Assembly: GCA_023229845.1 (NCBI GenBank)
Contig: JALNYK010000018.1
Coordinates: forward strand, 1 to 64,000
Direction of reading: 5' to 3'
From: Gallionella sp.
GTDB taxonomy: Bacteria; Pseudomonadota; Gammaproteobacteria; Burkholderiales; Gallionellaceae
DNA: 64,000 nt
The translations under genes were made by a program, and so were the position numbers. Below, in pieces: positions 17,991-25,524 of this stretch (position 1 is the first letter of the stretch; every line of letters begins with the position of its first letter). The notes beneath the pieces were generated by a model. That model was given only the letters and a program-made list of their open reading frames with translations, had not been told where the DNA came from and searched no databases.

Positions 17991-20582
17991 ATGCAAAACC
18001 CGTTTTCTTCCTTGCGCACCAAAGACATCCTTCCCCTGCTCGGCTTCGCCCTGCTCTATGCACTTCTCGTCAGGCTGGTGCTGTCCTACCTGACAACGGA
18101 CGGCAATATCTCTGCAGTGTGGATACCCAGCGGGCTGGGGGTCGCCGCGGTGCTGCTCGGCGGACGCAAATACCTGCTGCCGGTCTTTCTCGGCGCGCTG
18201 CTCGCCTACGTCGCCGCCGGCAGACCGCTGGTCGCCTCGTCGCTGGTCGCGCTGAGCAATATTGCCGAACCGCTGGTGGTTTTATGGCTGCTATCGCGTT
18301 CCGACCGGTTCGACCTGAAACTGGACAAGGCCAGGGATTACCTTTGGCTGGTAATCGCCGGGACGCTTGCTTCCGGCGTCGCGGCGGCGATAGGCGCATC
18401 CACGCTGCTGTCCAGCGGCATCGTCACCGCCGCCCAGTTCCCGCATGGCCTGATGCTGTGGTGGATGGGGAACCTGCTGGGCATCGTGCTGATCACGCCG
18501 CTGCTCCTGATCTGGCGCACCTGGCCGGGCGGCTGGTTCAAGACCCCGGCGCGCATGCTGGAGACCGGCGCGCTGCTCGCCACCTCGGTGCTGCTGGCGG
18601 GCATGATCTTCAACGGCTGGTTGAGCGAGTTGCTGGATCTGACGCAGCGCTCCCACCTGATGCTGCTGCCGGTGGCCTGGGCCGCGATCCGCTTCGGACG
18701 CCACGGCGTGTCGCTGTTGCTGCTGCAGGCCGCCCTGCAGGCATTGCTGGGCGCGATCGGCAGCACCGGACATTTCGCGAACGACATCGCCGAGACGGAA
18801 CTGGTCAATTACTGGTCCTATGTGATGACCGGTTCGTTCGTCGGCATCGTCCTCGCCACGATATTCCACGAGCGCAGACAGAACGAGCGCCGGCTGGCCG
18901 AAAGCCAGGCGCAGATGCAGGCCATCCTCGACCATGCGCCGGTCGGCATCTGGCTGGTCGGCGCCGACGGGCGCTACCGCTTCGTCAACAAACAGTTCTG
19001 CGAGTCGGTCGGCATCCCGGAGCAAAGCTTCCTCGAAACCGACAACCTGCGCGAACTGATGGGCCGGGAAATGGCCGAAAACTGCCTGCACTCGGACCAT
19101 GCATGCATGGAACAGGACAAGCCGCATGTCTCGCAGGAGACGATGACGCTGGCCGATGGGCGGCCGCATGTGCTGGAGATCACCAAGGCCAAGCTGCGCG
19201 ACCGGGATGGAAAAATCACCGGTGTAATAGGCATATCGATGGACGTCACCGCGCGCAAGCAGGCAGAGGAGATGGTCTGGCGCCAGGCCAACTTCGACAT
19301 GCTGACCGGCCTACCGAACCGACACATGTTCCGCGACCGGATCACCCTCGAGATCAGGAAATCGCAACGCAGCGGCATGACCATGGCGCTGCTGCTGATC
19401 GATCTCGACCGATTCAAGGAGGTGAACGACACGCTGGGCCACGACATGGGCGACAGGCTGCTGGTCGAGGCCGCCCAGCGCATCGTCGGCTGCGTGCGCG
19501 GATCGGACACGGTCGCCCGGCTGGGCGGCGACGAATTCACCGTCATCCTGCCAGAACTGGAGCACTCCGAGAGCATCGGCCGCATCGCGCAAAACATCAT
19601 CGACAGGCTGACCGCGCCGTTCACGCTGGGGCAGGACGTCGCCTACGTCTCCGCCAGCATCGGCATCGCGCTGTATCCGGACGACGCCGCCGATATCGAT
19701 TCGCTGCTCAAGCATGCCGATCAGGCGATGTATTTGTCGAAAGACCTGGGGCGCAACCGCTTCAGCTACTTCACCCCGGCGTTGCAGCAGAACGCGCAGA
19801 AGCGCCTGCACCTCACCAACGACCTGCGCAATGCGCTGGCAGGCGGGCAACTCCGGTTGCACTACCAGCCCATCGTCGAGCTGGCGACCGGCGACATCCA
19901 CAAGGCCGAGGCGCTGGTGCGCTGGCAGCATCCGACGCTGGGCCTGATCGGGCCGGCCGACTTCATCCCGCTGGCGGAAGAGACAGGCCTGATCGTCGAC
20001 ATCGGCGACTGGGTGTTCCATCAGGCGGCCCACCAGAGCAAGCGCTGGCAGGTCAGCCACAATTCCGCATTCCAGATCAGCGTGAACAAGTCCCCGATGC
20101 AGTTCCGCAGCAACGAGTCCGCCGCGAGCACATGGCTGCCGCTGATGCAGGAACTGGGACTGGCCGGCCGCGGTATCTCGATCGAGATCACTGAAGGCCT
20201 GCTGCTGCACGCCGAGGGAAACACCAAGAGCAAACTGAGCGCCTACCGCGATGCCGGCGTGCAGATTGCGATCGACGATTTCGGCACCGGCTACTCCTCG
20301 CTGGCCTATCTCAGGGAATTCGACATCGACCACCTGAAGATCGACCAGTCCTTCGTGCGCAACATGGAGAACGATCCCGACTCGCTGGCGCTGTGCGAGG
20401 CGATCATCGTGATGGCGCACAAATTGGGATTGAAAGTCATCGCCGAAGGCGTGGAGACCGTGGCGCAGCGCGACCTGCTAAAAAATGCCGGCTGCGACTA
20501 CGCGCAAGGCTATCTGTTTTCCAGACCGGTGCCGGCCGAAGAGCTGGAAGTGTTGCTAGAGCACAAAAGAAATCTCGAATGA
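17991..20582 (+). CDS. MASE1-PAS-GGDEF-EAL c-di-GMP signalling protein
   Basis: An 863-residue inner-membrane protein. Residues 1-290 form an eight-or-so-helix MASE1 sensor (NISAVWIPSGLGVAAVLLGG; LMLWWMGNLLGIVLITPLLL); a PAS domain follows at about 305-425; GGDEF at about 430-595 with RLGGDEFTVIL and an RGSD inhibitory site five residues upstream; EAL at about 610-855 with KAEALVRWQHP, DDFGTGYSSLAYL, LKIDQSFV and EGVET. Both catalytic motifs are intact, so it could synthesise and degrade c-di-GMP; which dominates is unknown. Monocistronic; a GGAGCGGC palindrome follows its stop. Confidence 0.92.
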   Translation: MQNPFSSLRTKDILPLLGFALLYALLVRLVLSYLTTDGNISAVWIPSGLGVAAVLLGGRKYLLPVFLGALLAYVAAGRPLVASSLVALSNIAEPLVVLWLLSRSDRFDLKLDKARDYLWLVIAGTLASGVAAAIGASTLLSSGIVTAAQFPHGLMLWWMGNLLGIVLITPLLLIWRTWPGGWFKTPARMLETGALLATSVLLAGMIFNGWLSELLDLTQRSHLMLLPVAWAAIRFGRHGVSLLLLQAALQALLGAIGSTGHFANDIAETELVNYWSYVMTGSFVGIVLATIFHERRQNERRLAESQAQMQAILDHAPVGIWLVGADGRYRFVNKQFCESVGIPEQSFLETDNLRELMGREMAENCLHSDHACMEQDKPHVSQETMTLADGRPHVLEITKAKLRDRDGKITGVIGISMDVTARKQAEEMVWRQANFDMLTGLPNRHMFRDRITLEIRKSQRSGMTMALLLIDLDRFKEVNDTLGHDMGDRLLVEAAQRIVGCVRGSDTVARLGGDEFTVILPELEHSESIGRIAQNIIDRLTAPFTLGQDVAYVSASIGIALYPDDAADIDSLLKHADQAMYLSKDLGRNRFSYFTPALQQNAQKRLHLTNDLRNALAGGQLRLHYQPIVELATGDIHKAEALVRWQHPTLGLIGPADFIPLAEETGLIVDIGDWVFHQAAHQSKRWQVSHNSAFQISVNKSPMQFRSNESAASTWLPLMQELGLAGRGISIEITEGLLLHAEGNTKSKLSAYRDAGVQIAIDDFGTGYSSLAYLREFDIDHLKIDQSFVRNMENDPDSLALCEAIIVMAHKLGLKVIAEGVETVAQRDLLKNAGCDYAQGYLFSRPVPAEELEVLLEHKRNLE

Positions 20583-20597
20583 CGGAATGCCTCTCCC

Positions 20598-20621
20598 TGT
20601 GGGAGCGGCTTTAGCCGCGAT
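20598..20621. repeat. Palindromic repeat GTGGGAGCGGCTTTAGCCGCGA
   Basis: A hairpin GCGGC-ttta-GCCGC preceded by GTGGGA, between the convergent ends of the MASE1-GGDEF-EAL and class II aldolase genes. This repeat type is common in Proteobacteria and begins with a GTGG variant of the REP tetranucleotide. Confidence 0.65.
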
Positions 20622-20650
20622 GGAATCTCAGCTCTGCCCACATAACTCCA

Positions 20651-21298
20651 TCACTTTGACGATTCACCGTAACGCAACTCGGCAAACTGCCGCTGCGCAT
20701 CGCGCAACTCCTCGTCGGTCAGCAGCACCGGCCCGCCCGCCTGTAGCGCGCGCAAATACTGCTCGGCCAGCGTCTCGACCTCGACCGCGAGCTTGAACGC
20801 ATCGGCCAGATTCTTGCCTGCCGCGATCATGCCGTGGTTCGCCATCAGGCAAGCGCGTCTATCCTGCATCGCCTCCAACACCGCATCGGATAGCGTCTGC
20901 GTGCCGAAGGTCGCATAGCCGGAACAGCGGATGCTGTCGCCGCCCGCCATCAGGATCATGTAATGGAATGGCGGGATGTCGCGGCGCATACAGGCCAGCG
21001 AGGTCGCCGCGACCGAATGGGTGTGGATCACCGCGCCGAACTCGGGGCGTGCGGCGTAGATGTCGCGATGGAACAGCCACTCGCTCGAAGGTTTGTAGCG
21101 ACCTTGCGCCTTGCCCTGCCCATCGACGAACACGAGATCCTCGGCGTTCAGCCCCTCCGCACCCATGCCGGACGGCGTGATCAGCATGCCGTCGCCACAG
21201 CGCACGCTGAGGTTGCCGGACGAACCGCGGTTCAGGCCCTGCGTATCGAGCTTCTTCGCGACGCGCGCGAGCTCGCCGCGCAATTGGTTTTCATTCAT
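20651..21298 (-). CDS. FucA-like class II aldolase, candidate Ald2 of the DHAP shunt
   Basis: A 215-residue zinc-dependent class II aldolase closely resembling L-fuculose-1-phosphate aldolase: LNRGSSGNLSVR, GMLITPSGM, catalytic Glu in KPSSEWLFHRD, zinc ligands in VIHTHSVA and the late MANHGMIAAG. Being last in a run alr-mtnP-apt-mtnA, it most plausibly cleaves 5-methylthioribulose-1-phosphate or 5-deoxyribulose-1-phosphate to DHAP and an aldehyde, as Ald2 does in the MTA/5-deoxyadenosine DHAP shunt. Alternatives are fuculose-phosphate aldolase or the dehydratase MtnB of the aerobic methionine salvage; no mtnC/D/E is present here, which disfavours MtnB. Family call firm, specificity inferred from context. 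Confidence 0.82.
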   Translation of the reverse strand: MNENQLRGELARVAKKLDTQGLNRGSSGNLSVRCGDGMLITPSGMGAEGLNAEDLVFVDGQGKAQGRYKPSSEWLFHRDIYAARPEFGAVIHTHSVAATSLACMRRDIPPFHYMILMAGGDSIRCSGYATFGTQTLSDAVLEAMQDRRACLMANHGMIAAGKNLADAFKLAVEVETLAEQYLRALQAGGPVLLTDEELRDAQRQFAELRYGESSK

Positions 21299-21314
21299 TT
21301 TTAAAAATCCTTCT

Positions 21315-21440
21315 GTCCACGAAAGACACGAAACTCACGAAATAAAAACCAACCCATCATCCATGAGCCCATGACAAATGAAGGGGCATCACGATCAATC
21401 TTCATTGAACCTTTTCGTGTTTTTCGTGAATTTCGTGGAC
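21315..21440. repeat. Inverted CACGAAA repeat pair
   Basis: GTCCACGAAAgacACGAAActCACGAAA at 21315-21342 and its inverse TTTTCGTGTTTTTCGTGAATTTCGTGGAC up to 21440, separated by about 70 nt. It fills the mtnA-aldolase junction. The spaced ACGAAA units suggest a repeat family rather than a simple terminator. Confidence 0.75.
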
Positions 21441-21455
21441 GATTGTTTTTCAGGT

Positions 21456-22544
21456 TTATCGCAATTTATCCATCGCCTGCGGATTCGCCGCGACCACGCC
21501 GCGTTCCGTAATCAGCCCGGTCACCAGCCGCGCGGGCGTCACATCGAAACCATAGTTCGCCGCGCGCGACCCGGTCGGCGTGACCTGCACCGTGCGCACC
21601 TGACCGTCTTCGCACAGCCCAGCGATATGGGTCACCTCTTCCTGCGCGCGCTCCTCAATGGGAATCTCCTTCACGCCGTCGTTCAGCGTCCAGTCTATCG
21701 TCGGCGTCGGCAGGCCGATGTAGAACGGCACATTGTTGTCGTGCGCAGCCAGCGCCTTCAGATAGGTGCCGATCTTGTTGCAGACATCGCCGGTCGCCGT
21801 CACCCGGTCGGTGCCGACGATGGCCATGTCCACCAGCCCGTGTTGCATCAAATGTCCGCCCGCGTTGTCCACGATCACCGTGTGCGGCACGCCGTGCTGC
21901 CCCAGCTCCCACGCGGTCAGGCTCGCACCCTGGTTGCGCGGACGCGTCTCGTCCACCCACACATGCAGCGGGACGCCCGCGTCGAACGCCGCATAGATCG
22001 GAGCCAGCGCCGTGCCCCAGTCCACCGTCGCGAGCCAGCCCGCGTTGCAGTGCGTCAGCACGTTGACCACGCCGCTGCGCCCTTCGCGCTGCTTCTGCTC
22101 ATGCATATCGCGTATCAGTTCCGCACCGTGCCGCCCGATGGCAGCGTTGATCTCCACATCCTCGTCGGCGATGCGCGCGGCTTCCCGCCAGGCCGCCTCG
22201 GCGCGCTCGGATTCCGGAAGCGGCGCAAGGAACGCGCGCATGCGCTCCACGCCCCAGCGCAAATTCACCGCCGTCGGCCGCGCCGCCAACAGCACGCCGC
22301 AACTCGCCTCCAGCGCCGCATCCGACGCGTGATGCTTCATCGACAACGCCACGCCGTAAGCCGCCGTCACGCCGATCAGCGGCGCGCCGCGCACCCACAT
22401 GTCGCGTATCGCCCGCTCCGCATCGCGCATGTTCTCCAGCCGCACCGTGACGAACTCGTGCGGCAGCCGGGTCTGATCGATGATCTCCACCGCGTGGTCT
22501 GCGGTGGGCCAGATGGTGCGATAGGGTTTACCGTTGATTTTCAT
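21456..22544 (-). CDS. mtnA: S-methyl-5-thioribose-1-phosphate isomerase
   Basis: Isomerises 5-methylthioribose-1-phosphate to 5-methylthioribulose-1-phosphate, the step after MtnP, in the cytoplasm. At 362 residues it is full length. MtnA/eIF2B-type signatures: [16 protein letters not shown], the catalytic Cys in [25 protein letters not shown] and the catalytic Asp in [14 protein letters not shown], then [12 protein letters not shown]. It sits between apt and the FucA-like aldolase on the minus strand, giving the order mtnP-apt-mtnA-aldolase. Two REP pairs separate it from apt, which may affect cotranscription. Confidence 0.93.
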   Translation of the reverse strand: MKINGKPYRTIWPTADHAVEIIDQTRLPHEFVTVRLENMRDAERAIRDMWVRGAPLIGVTAAYGVALSMKHHASDAALEASCGVLLAARPTAVNLRWGVERMRAFLAPLPESERAEAAWREAARIADEDVEINAAIGRHGAELIRDMHEQKQREGRSGVVNVLTHCNAGWLATVDWGTALAPIYAAFDAGVPLHVWVDETRPRNQGASLTAWELGQHGVPHTVIVDNAGGHLMQHGLVDMAIVGTDRVTATGDVCNKIGTYLKALAAHDNNVPFYIGLPTPTIDWTLNDGVKEIPIEERAQEEVTHIAGLCEDGQVRTVQVTPTGSRAANYGFDVTPARLVTGLITERGVVAANPQAMDKLR

Positions 22545-22553
22545 GATGCCCTC

Positions 22554-22624
22554 GTAGGGGCGCGATTCATCGCGCCCAGATTTGTTGCCATTCCAAAAAG
22601 GGCGCGATGAATCGCGCCCCTTAC
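22554..22624. repeat. REP pair, GTAGGGGCGCGAT family (uninterrupted)
   Basis: GTAG-GGGCGCGAT-TC-ATCGCGCCC and an inverted copy GGGCGCGATGAATCGCGCCCC ending in CTTAC, a one-base variant of CTAC. It lies 9 nt upstream of the mtnA start codon and is the uninterrupted form of the elements at 15688 and 48466. Confidence 0.85.
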
Positions 22625-22642
22625 ATCAATTGTCGCAATCTC

Positions 22643-22731
22643 GTAGGTCGGGTTAGCGCAGCGTAACCCGACGCATTTCGTCATCAATCCGCTTCGTCGG
22701 GTTACGGCACAAAGCGCCTAACCCGACCTAC
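22643..22731. repeat. REP pair, GTAGGTCGGG family
   Basis: GTAGGTCGGGTTAGCGCAGC...TAACCCGAC and an inverted partner ending TAACCCGACCTAC. The CTAC (GTAG on the minus strand) begins 2 nt after the apt stop codon. Confidence 0.87.
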
Positions 22732-22733
22732 GT

Positions 22734-23261
22734 TTAGTCGCCCTCGAACTCGCAGAGGGCAAACACCTTCTGCCCCATCTTTTCCAGCCTCGCCCTGCCG
22801 CCGATGTCCGGCAGGTCGATGACGAAGCAGCATTCCACCACGATGCCGCCCATGTCTTCGATAAGCTTCACGGCGGCTTCGGCGGTGCCGCCGGTGGCGA
22901 TCAGGTCGTCCACCAGCAACACGCGGTCGCCCTTCTGGATGGCGTCGGTGTGGATCTCGATGCGGTCGGTGCCGTATTCGAGTTCGTAATCGCGGCCTAT
23001 GGTCTCGGCGGGCAGCTTGCCCTTCTTGCGGATGGGCACGAAGCCTTTTTCCAACACGTAGGCGACCGGCGTGCCGACGATGAAACCGCGCGATTCGATG
23101 CCAGCGATCTTGTCTATCTTCATGTCCTTGTAGCGATGGGCAATCTCCTGCACCGTGGCGCGCAGGCCGATGGGGTCTTTCAGCAGCGTGGTGATGTCGC
23201 GGAACATGATGCCCTGATGGGGATAATGCGGGACGGTGCGAATTCTGGATTTGATAGGCAT
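22734..23261 (-). CDS. apt: Adenine phosphoribosyltransferase
   Basis: Converts adenine and PRPP to AMP. 175 residues, cytoplasmic. The PRPP-binding motif VLLVDDLIATGGTA is intact; HQGIMFRDITTLLKD and GIESRGFIVGTPVAY are typical APRT segments. The start at 23261 (MPIKSRIR) is favoured by AAGGAA; the longer frame to 23291 lacks this. Lying between mtnP and mtnA it recycles the adenine released by MtnP, so it belongs to the pathway rather than merely sitting near it. Confidence 0.93.
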   Translation of the reverse strand: MPIKSRIRTVPHYPHQGIMFRDITTLLKDPIGLRATVQEIAHRYKDMKIDKIAGIESRGFIVGTPVAYVLEKGFVPIRKKGKLPAETIGRDYELEYGTDRIEIHTDAIQKGDRVLLVDDLIATGGTAEAAVKLIEDMGGIVVECCFVIDLPDIGGRARLEKMGQKVFALCEFEGD

Positions 23262-23286
23262 GGTGGTTTCCTTGTTGTCAGGCAAA

Positions 23287-23309
23287 GGCACGGCGCGCCG
23301 TGCCCCTAC
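23287..23309. repeat. Single REP, GTAGGGGCACGGC family
   Basis: GGCACGGCGCGCCGTGCC followed by CCTAC, that is GTAG plus hairpin on the minus strand, 3 nt after the mtnP stop codon. Same family as the elements around the RAYT gene. Confidence 0.82.
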
Positions 23310-23312
23310 GGG

Positions 23313-24176
23313 TTAATTTTTAAGCATGCGCCCCGCAACGGCGGACAGCTTCGCCACCAGCGCGGGATCGCGGGCTTCGGGGGCGGTGAGGATCGCGTGC
23401 TGCAGCGCGCTGCGGCAGCCGCATTGGCAGGCTGCGGCGTCGCCCTGCACCAGCGGGGCGACGTGCTTCACCAGCGTGCGCGCCTTGTCGGCGTTTTCCA
23501 GCAGCACCTTGACGATGGCGTCCACGGTGACGTCGTCGTGGTTGGGATGCCAGCAGTCGTAGTCGGTGACCATAGCGACGGTGGCGTAGCAGATCTCGGC
23601 CTCGCGCGCGAGCTTGGCTTCGGGCATGTTGGTCATGCCGATCACGTCACAATTCCACGAGCGATAGAGTTCCGATTCGGCGAGGCTGGAGAATTGCGGG
23701 CCTTCCATCACCAGGTAGGTGCCTCCGCGCGACACGGCAATGCCGGCTTGCTGCGCGGCGGCGTAGAGATGCTCGCCCAGGCGTCCGCACACCGGGCGCG
23801 CCATCGATACGTGAGCGACCAGGCCGTTGCCGAAGAAGCTTTTCTCGCGCGCAAAGGTGCGGTCGATGAACTGGTCGACGATGACGAAGGTGCCGGGTGC
23901 CAGGTGTTCGCGCAGCGAGCCAACGGCGCTGACCGAGACGATGTCGGTTACGCCGATGCGCTTCAATGCGTCTATGTTCGCGCGGAAGTTGATGTCGGTC
24001 GGCGACAGCCTGTGTCCTCGCCCGTGGCGCGGCAGGAAGGCGATGGGCTGGCCGTTCAACTCGCCGATCAGCACCTCGTCGGACGGTTCGCCGAACGGCG
24101 ATTCCGCCTTCACCCAGCGCGTGTTCTCCAGTCCCTCGATGTGGTAGACGCCGCTACCGCCGATGATACCCAGCAT
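23313..24176 (-). CDS. mtnP: S-methyl-5'-thioadenosine phosphorylase
   Basis: Phosphorolysis of MTA (and possibly 5'-deoxyadenosine) to adenine plus the 5-substituted ribose-1-phosphate. 287 residues. Features: MLGIIGGSGVYHIEGLEN, FLPRHGRGHRLSPTDINFRAN, the substrate segment YLVMEGPQFSSLAESELYR and VIGMTNMPEAKLAREAEICYA. The C-terminus carries a Cys-rich ACQCGC. The ATG at 24176 is set by GGGAGGAAAC just upstream. It feeds both apt (adenine) and mtnA (sugar phosphate) downstream on the same strand. Distinguishing MtnP from a related purine nucleoside phosphorylase relies on the MTAP-type motifs and the neighbours. Confidence 0.92.
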   Translation of the reverse strand: MLGIIGGSGVYHIEGLENTRWVKAESPFGEPSDEVLIGELNGQPIAFLPRHGRGHRLSPTDINFRANIDALKRIGVTDIVSVSAVGSLREHLAPGTFVIVDQFIDRTFAREKSFFGNGLVAHVSMARPVCGRLGEHLYAAAQQAGIAVSRGGTYLVMEGPQFSSLAESELYRSWNCDVIGMTNMPEAKLAREAEICYATVAMVTDYDCWHPNHDDVTVDAIVKVLLENADKARTLVKHVAPLVQGDAAACQCGCRSALQHAILTAPEARDPALVAKLSAVAGRMLKN

Positions 24177-24206
24177 GTTTCCTCCCATTTTGTTTTTCTT
24201 GAAATG

Positions 24207-24229
24207 CGGCGGGCAGAGCCCGCCCCTAC
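24207..24229. repeat. Single REP, GTAGGGGCGGGC variant
   Basis: GCGGCGGGCAGAGCCCGCCCCTAC: on the minus strand GTAG-GGGCGGGC-tct-GCCCGCC, 7 nt after the alr stop codon, in the alr-mtnP gap. Confidence 0.75.
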
Positions 24230-24236
24230 TTACTTT

Positions 24237-25301
24237 TCAAACCACAACCGGAACACGCGCGGTCAGCGCGCACATCAGCTCGTAGCTGATCGTTCCGGCG
24301 GCGGTCGCCACTTCTTCTATCGGCATGCCCTCGCCCCACAGCGTGACCGGCGCACCGACGCCGGCCTGCGGTAATGCGCTCAGGTCCACGCACAGCATAT
24401 CCATCGAGACTCGTCCCAGCGTGCGCGTGCGCTGCCCGGCAACCAGCACAGGCGTGCCCGTCGGTGCGGAACGCGGATAGCCGTCGGCGTAGCCGCAGGC
24501 GACGATGCCGATGCGCATCGAGTGATCGGCGCGAAACAGCGAGCCGTAGCCGACCTCGTCGCCGCTGCGCAGTTCCTGCGTCGCGATGATGCGGCTGGTC
24601 AGGGTCATCACGGGACGCAGGCCGAGTTCGGCTGCGGTCTTGTCGGCGAACGGCGATGCGCCGTAGAGCATGATGCCGGGACGCACCCAAGTGCCGTGGG
24701 TTTGCGGATAACGCAACAGCGCGGCGGAATTCGCCAGCGAACGCGGCAGGCGGTATGCGCCCGCAGCCGCATTGAATAATTCGAGTTGTGCGGAGACGCC
24801 GCGCGCCTCGTCGGCGTTGGCGAAGTGCGTCATCAGCGTAATCTCGCGCACCGCGCCGTGACGCCCCAGACGTTCAAGCACCTGCCCCAGTTGCTGCGGC
24901 GCGAAGCCCAGGCGGTTCATGCCGCTGTTGATCTTGAGCCAGACATCCAGCGCACCGCGACGGGGATAGGCGTCCAGCAGATCGATCTGCCAGTCGCTGT
25001 GGATCACGCATGCGATGTCGTATTCGGCGAGCAGCGGCAGGTCGTCCGCCGCGAAGTATCCTTCCAGCAGCAATATCGTCTGACGATAGCCCGCCTCGCG
25101 CAGGCGTATCGCGTCCTGGATGTCCAGCAGCGCAAAGCCATCCGCTTCGGACAGCGCCTCGGCGACGCGCAGCAGGCCGTGGCCGTAGCCGTTCGCCTTG
25201 ATCACCGCCATCGTGCGGGTAGCCGGAGCGGCGCGGCGCGCCACCCGGAGGTTGTTGTTCAGGGCGTCAAGATCGATGCGGGCGAGTATCGGGCGGGGCA
25301 T
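24237..25301 (-). CDS. alr: Alanine racemase
   Basis: A PLP-dependent enzyme interconverting L- and D-alanine for peptidoglycan. 354 residues, cytoplasmic. The PLP lysine is in AVIKANGYGHG; the catalytic tyrosine in GDEVGYGSLFRAD; RPGIMLYGASPF and LGRVSMDMLCVDL are also typical. I start at the ATG at 25301 (MPRPILARIDLDAL), the usual family start; an in-frame ATG at 25334 would add eleven unsupported residues. First gene of the minus-strand run into mtnP and divergent from lplT, sharing a short intergenic region. Confidence 0.95.
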   Translation of the reverse strand: MPRPILARIDLDALNNNLRVARRAAPATRTMAVIKANGYGHGLLRVAEALSEADGFALLDIQDAIRLREAGYRQTILLLEGYFAADDLPLLAEYDIACVIHSDWQIDLLDAYPRRGALDVWLKINSGMNRLGFAPQQLGQVLERLGRHGAVREITLMTHFANADEARGVSAQLELFNAAAGAYRLPRSLANSAALLRYPQTHGTWVRPGIMLYGASPFADKTAAELGLRPVMTLTSRIIATQELRSGDEVGYGSLFRADHSMRIGIVACGYADGYPRSAPTGTPVLVAGQRTRTLGRVSMDMLCVDLSALPQAGVGAPVTLWGEGMPIEEVATAAGTISYELMCALTARVPVVV

Positions 25302-25413
25302 GAAAGCGGGGCTATGGCAAGCGTTCGGGGACAAATGTTTCAGATAGGCGCGAATGATAGCAGGGGCAACACTTTCGTGTTATAAAACGGCCTGATAAAA
25401 AAAGTCCTGTTGA

Positions 25414-25524
25414 ATGAATCCCGGTTTCTACATCATCCTTGCGGCGCAGTTCTTGTGGCTACGGCCAGACTGCTCCGCAGCCTTTAACGTGCTGCGCACA
25501 TTAGCCTCCGCCGAAAGAACATGA
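25414..25524 (+). CDS. Short upstream ORF duplicating the LplT N-terminus
   Basis: 36 codons. It starts MNPGFYIILAAQFLW, almost identical to the first residues of LplT (MNRGFYIILSAQFLS), then diverges (LRPDCSAAFNV...) and stops at a TGA that overlaps the lplT start as ATGA. About the first 43 nt are nearly identical between the two starts. This is either a remnant of a small tandem duplication or a translated leader coupled to lplT. Whether it is expressed is unknown. Confidence 0.45.
   Translation: MNPGFYIILAAQFLWLRPDCSAAFNVLRTLASAERT

Noticed and set aside
18119..20194. A 691-codon frame overlapping the MASE1-GGDEF-EAL gene
   Set aside because: Arg/Gly/Ala-rich out-of-frame translation; the other frame has clear catalytic motifs.
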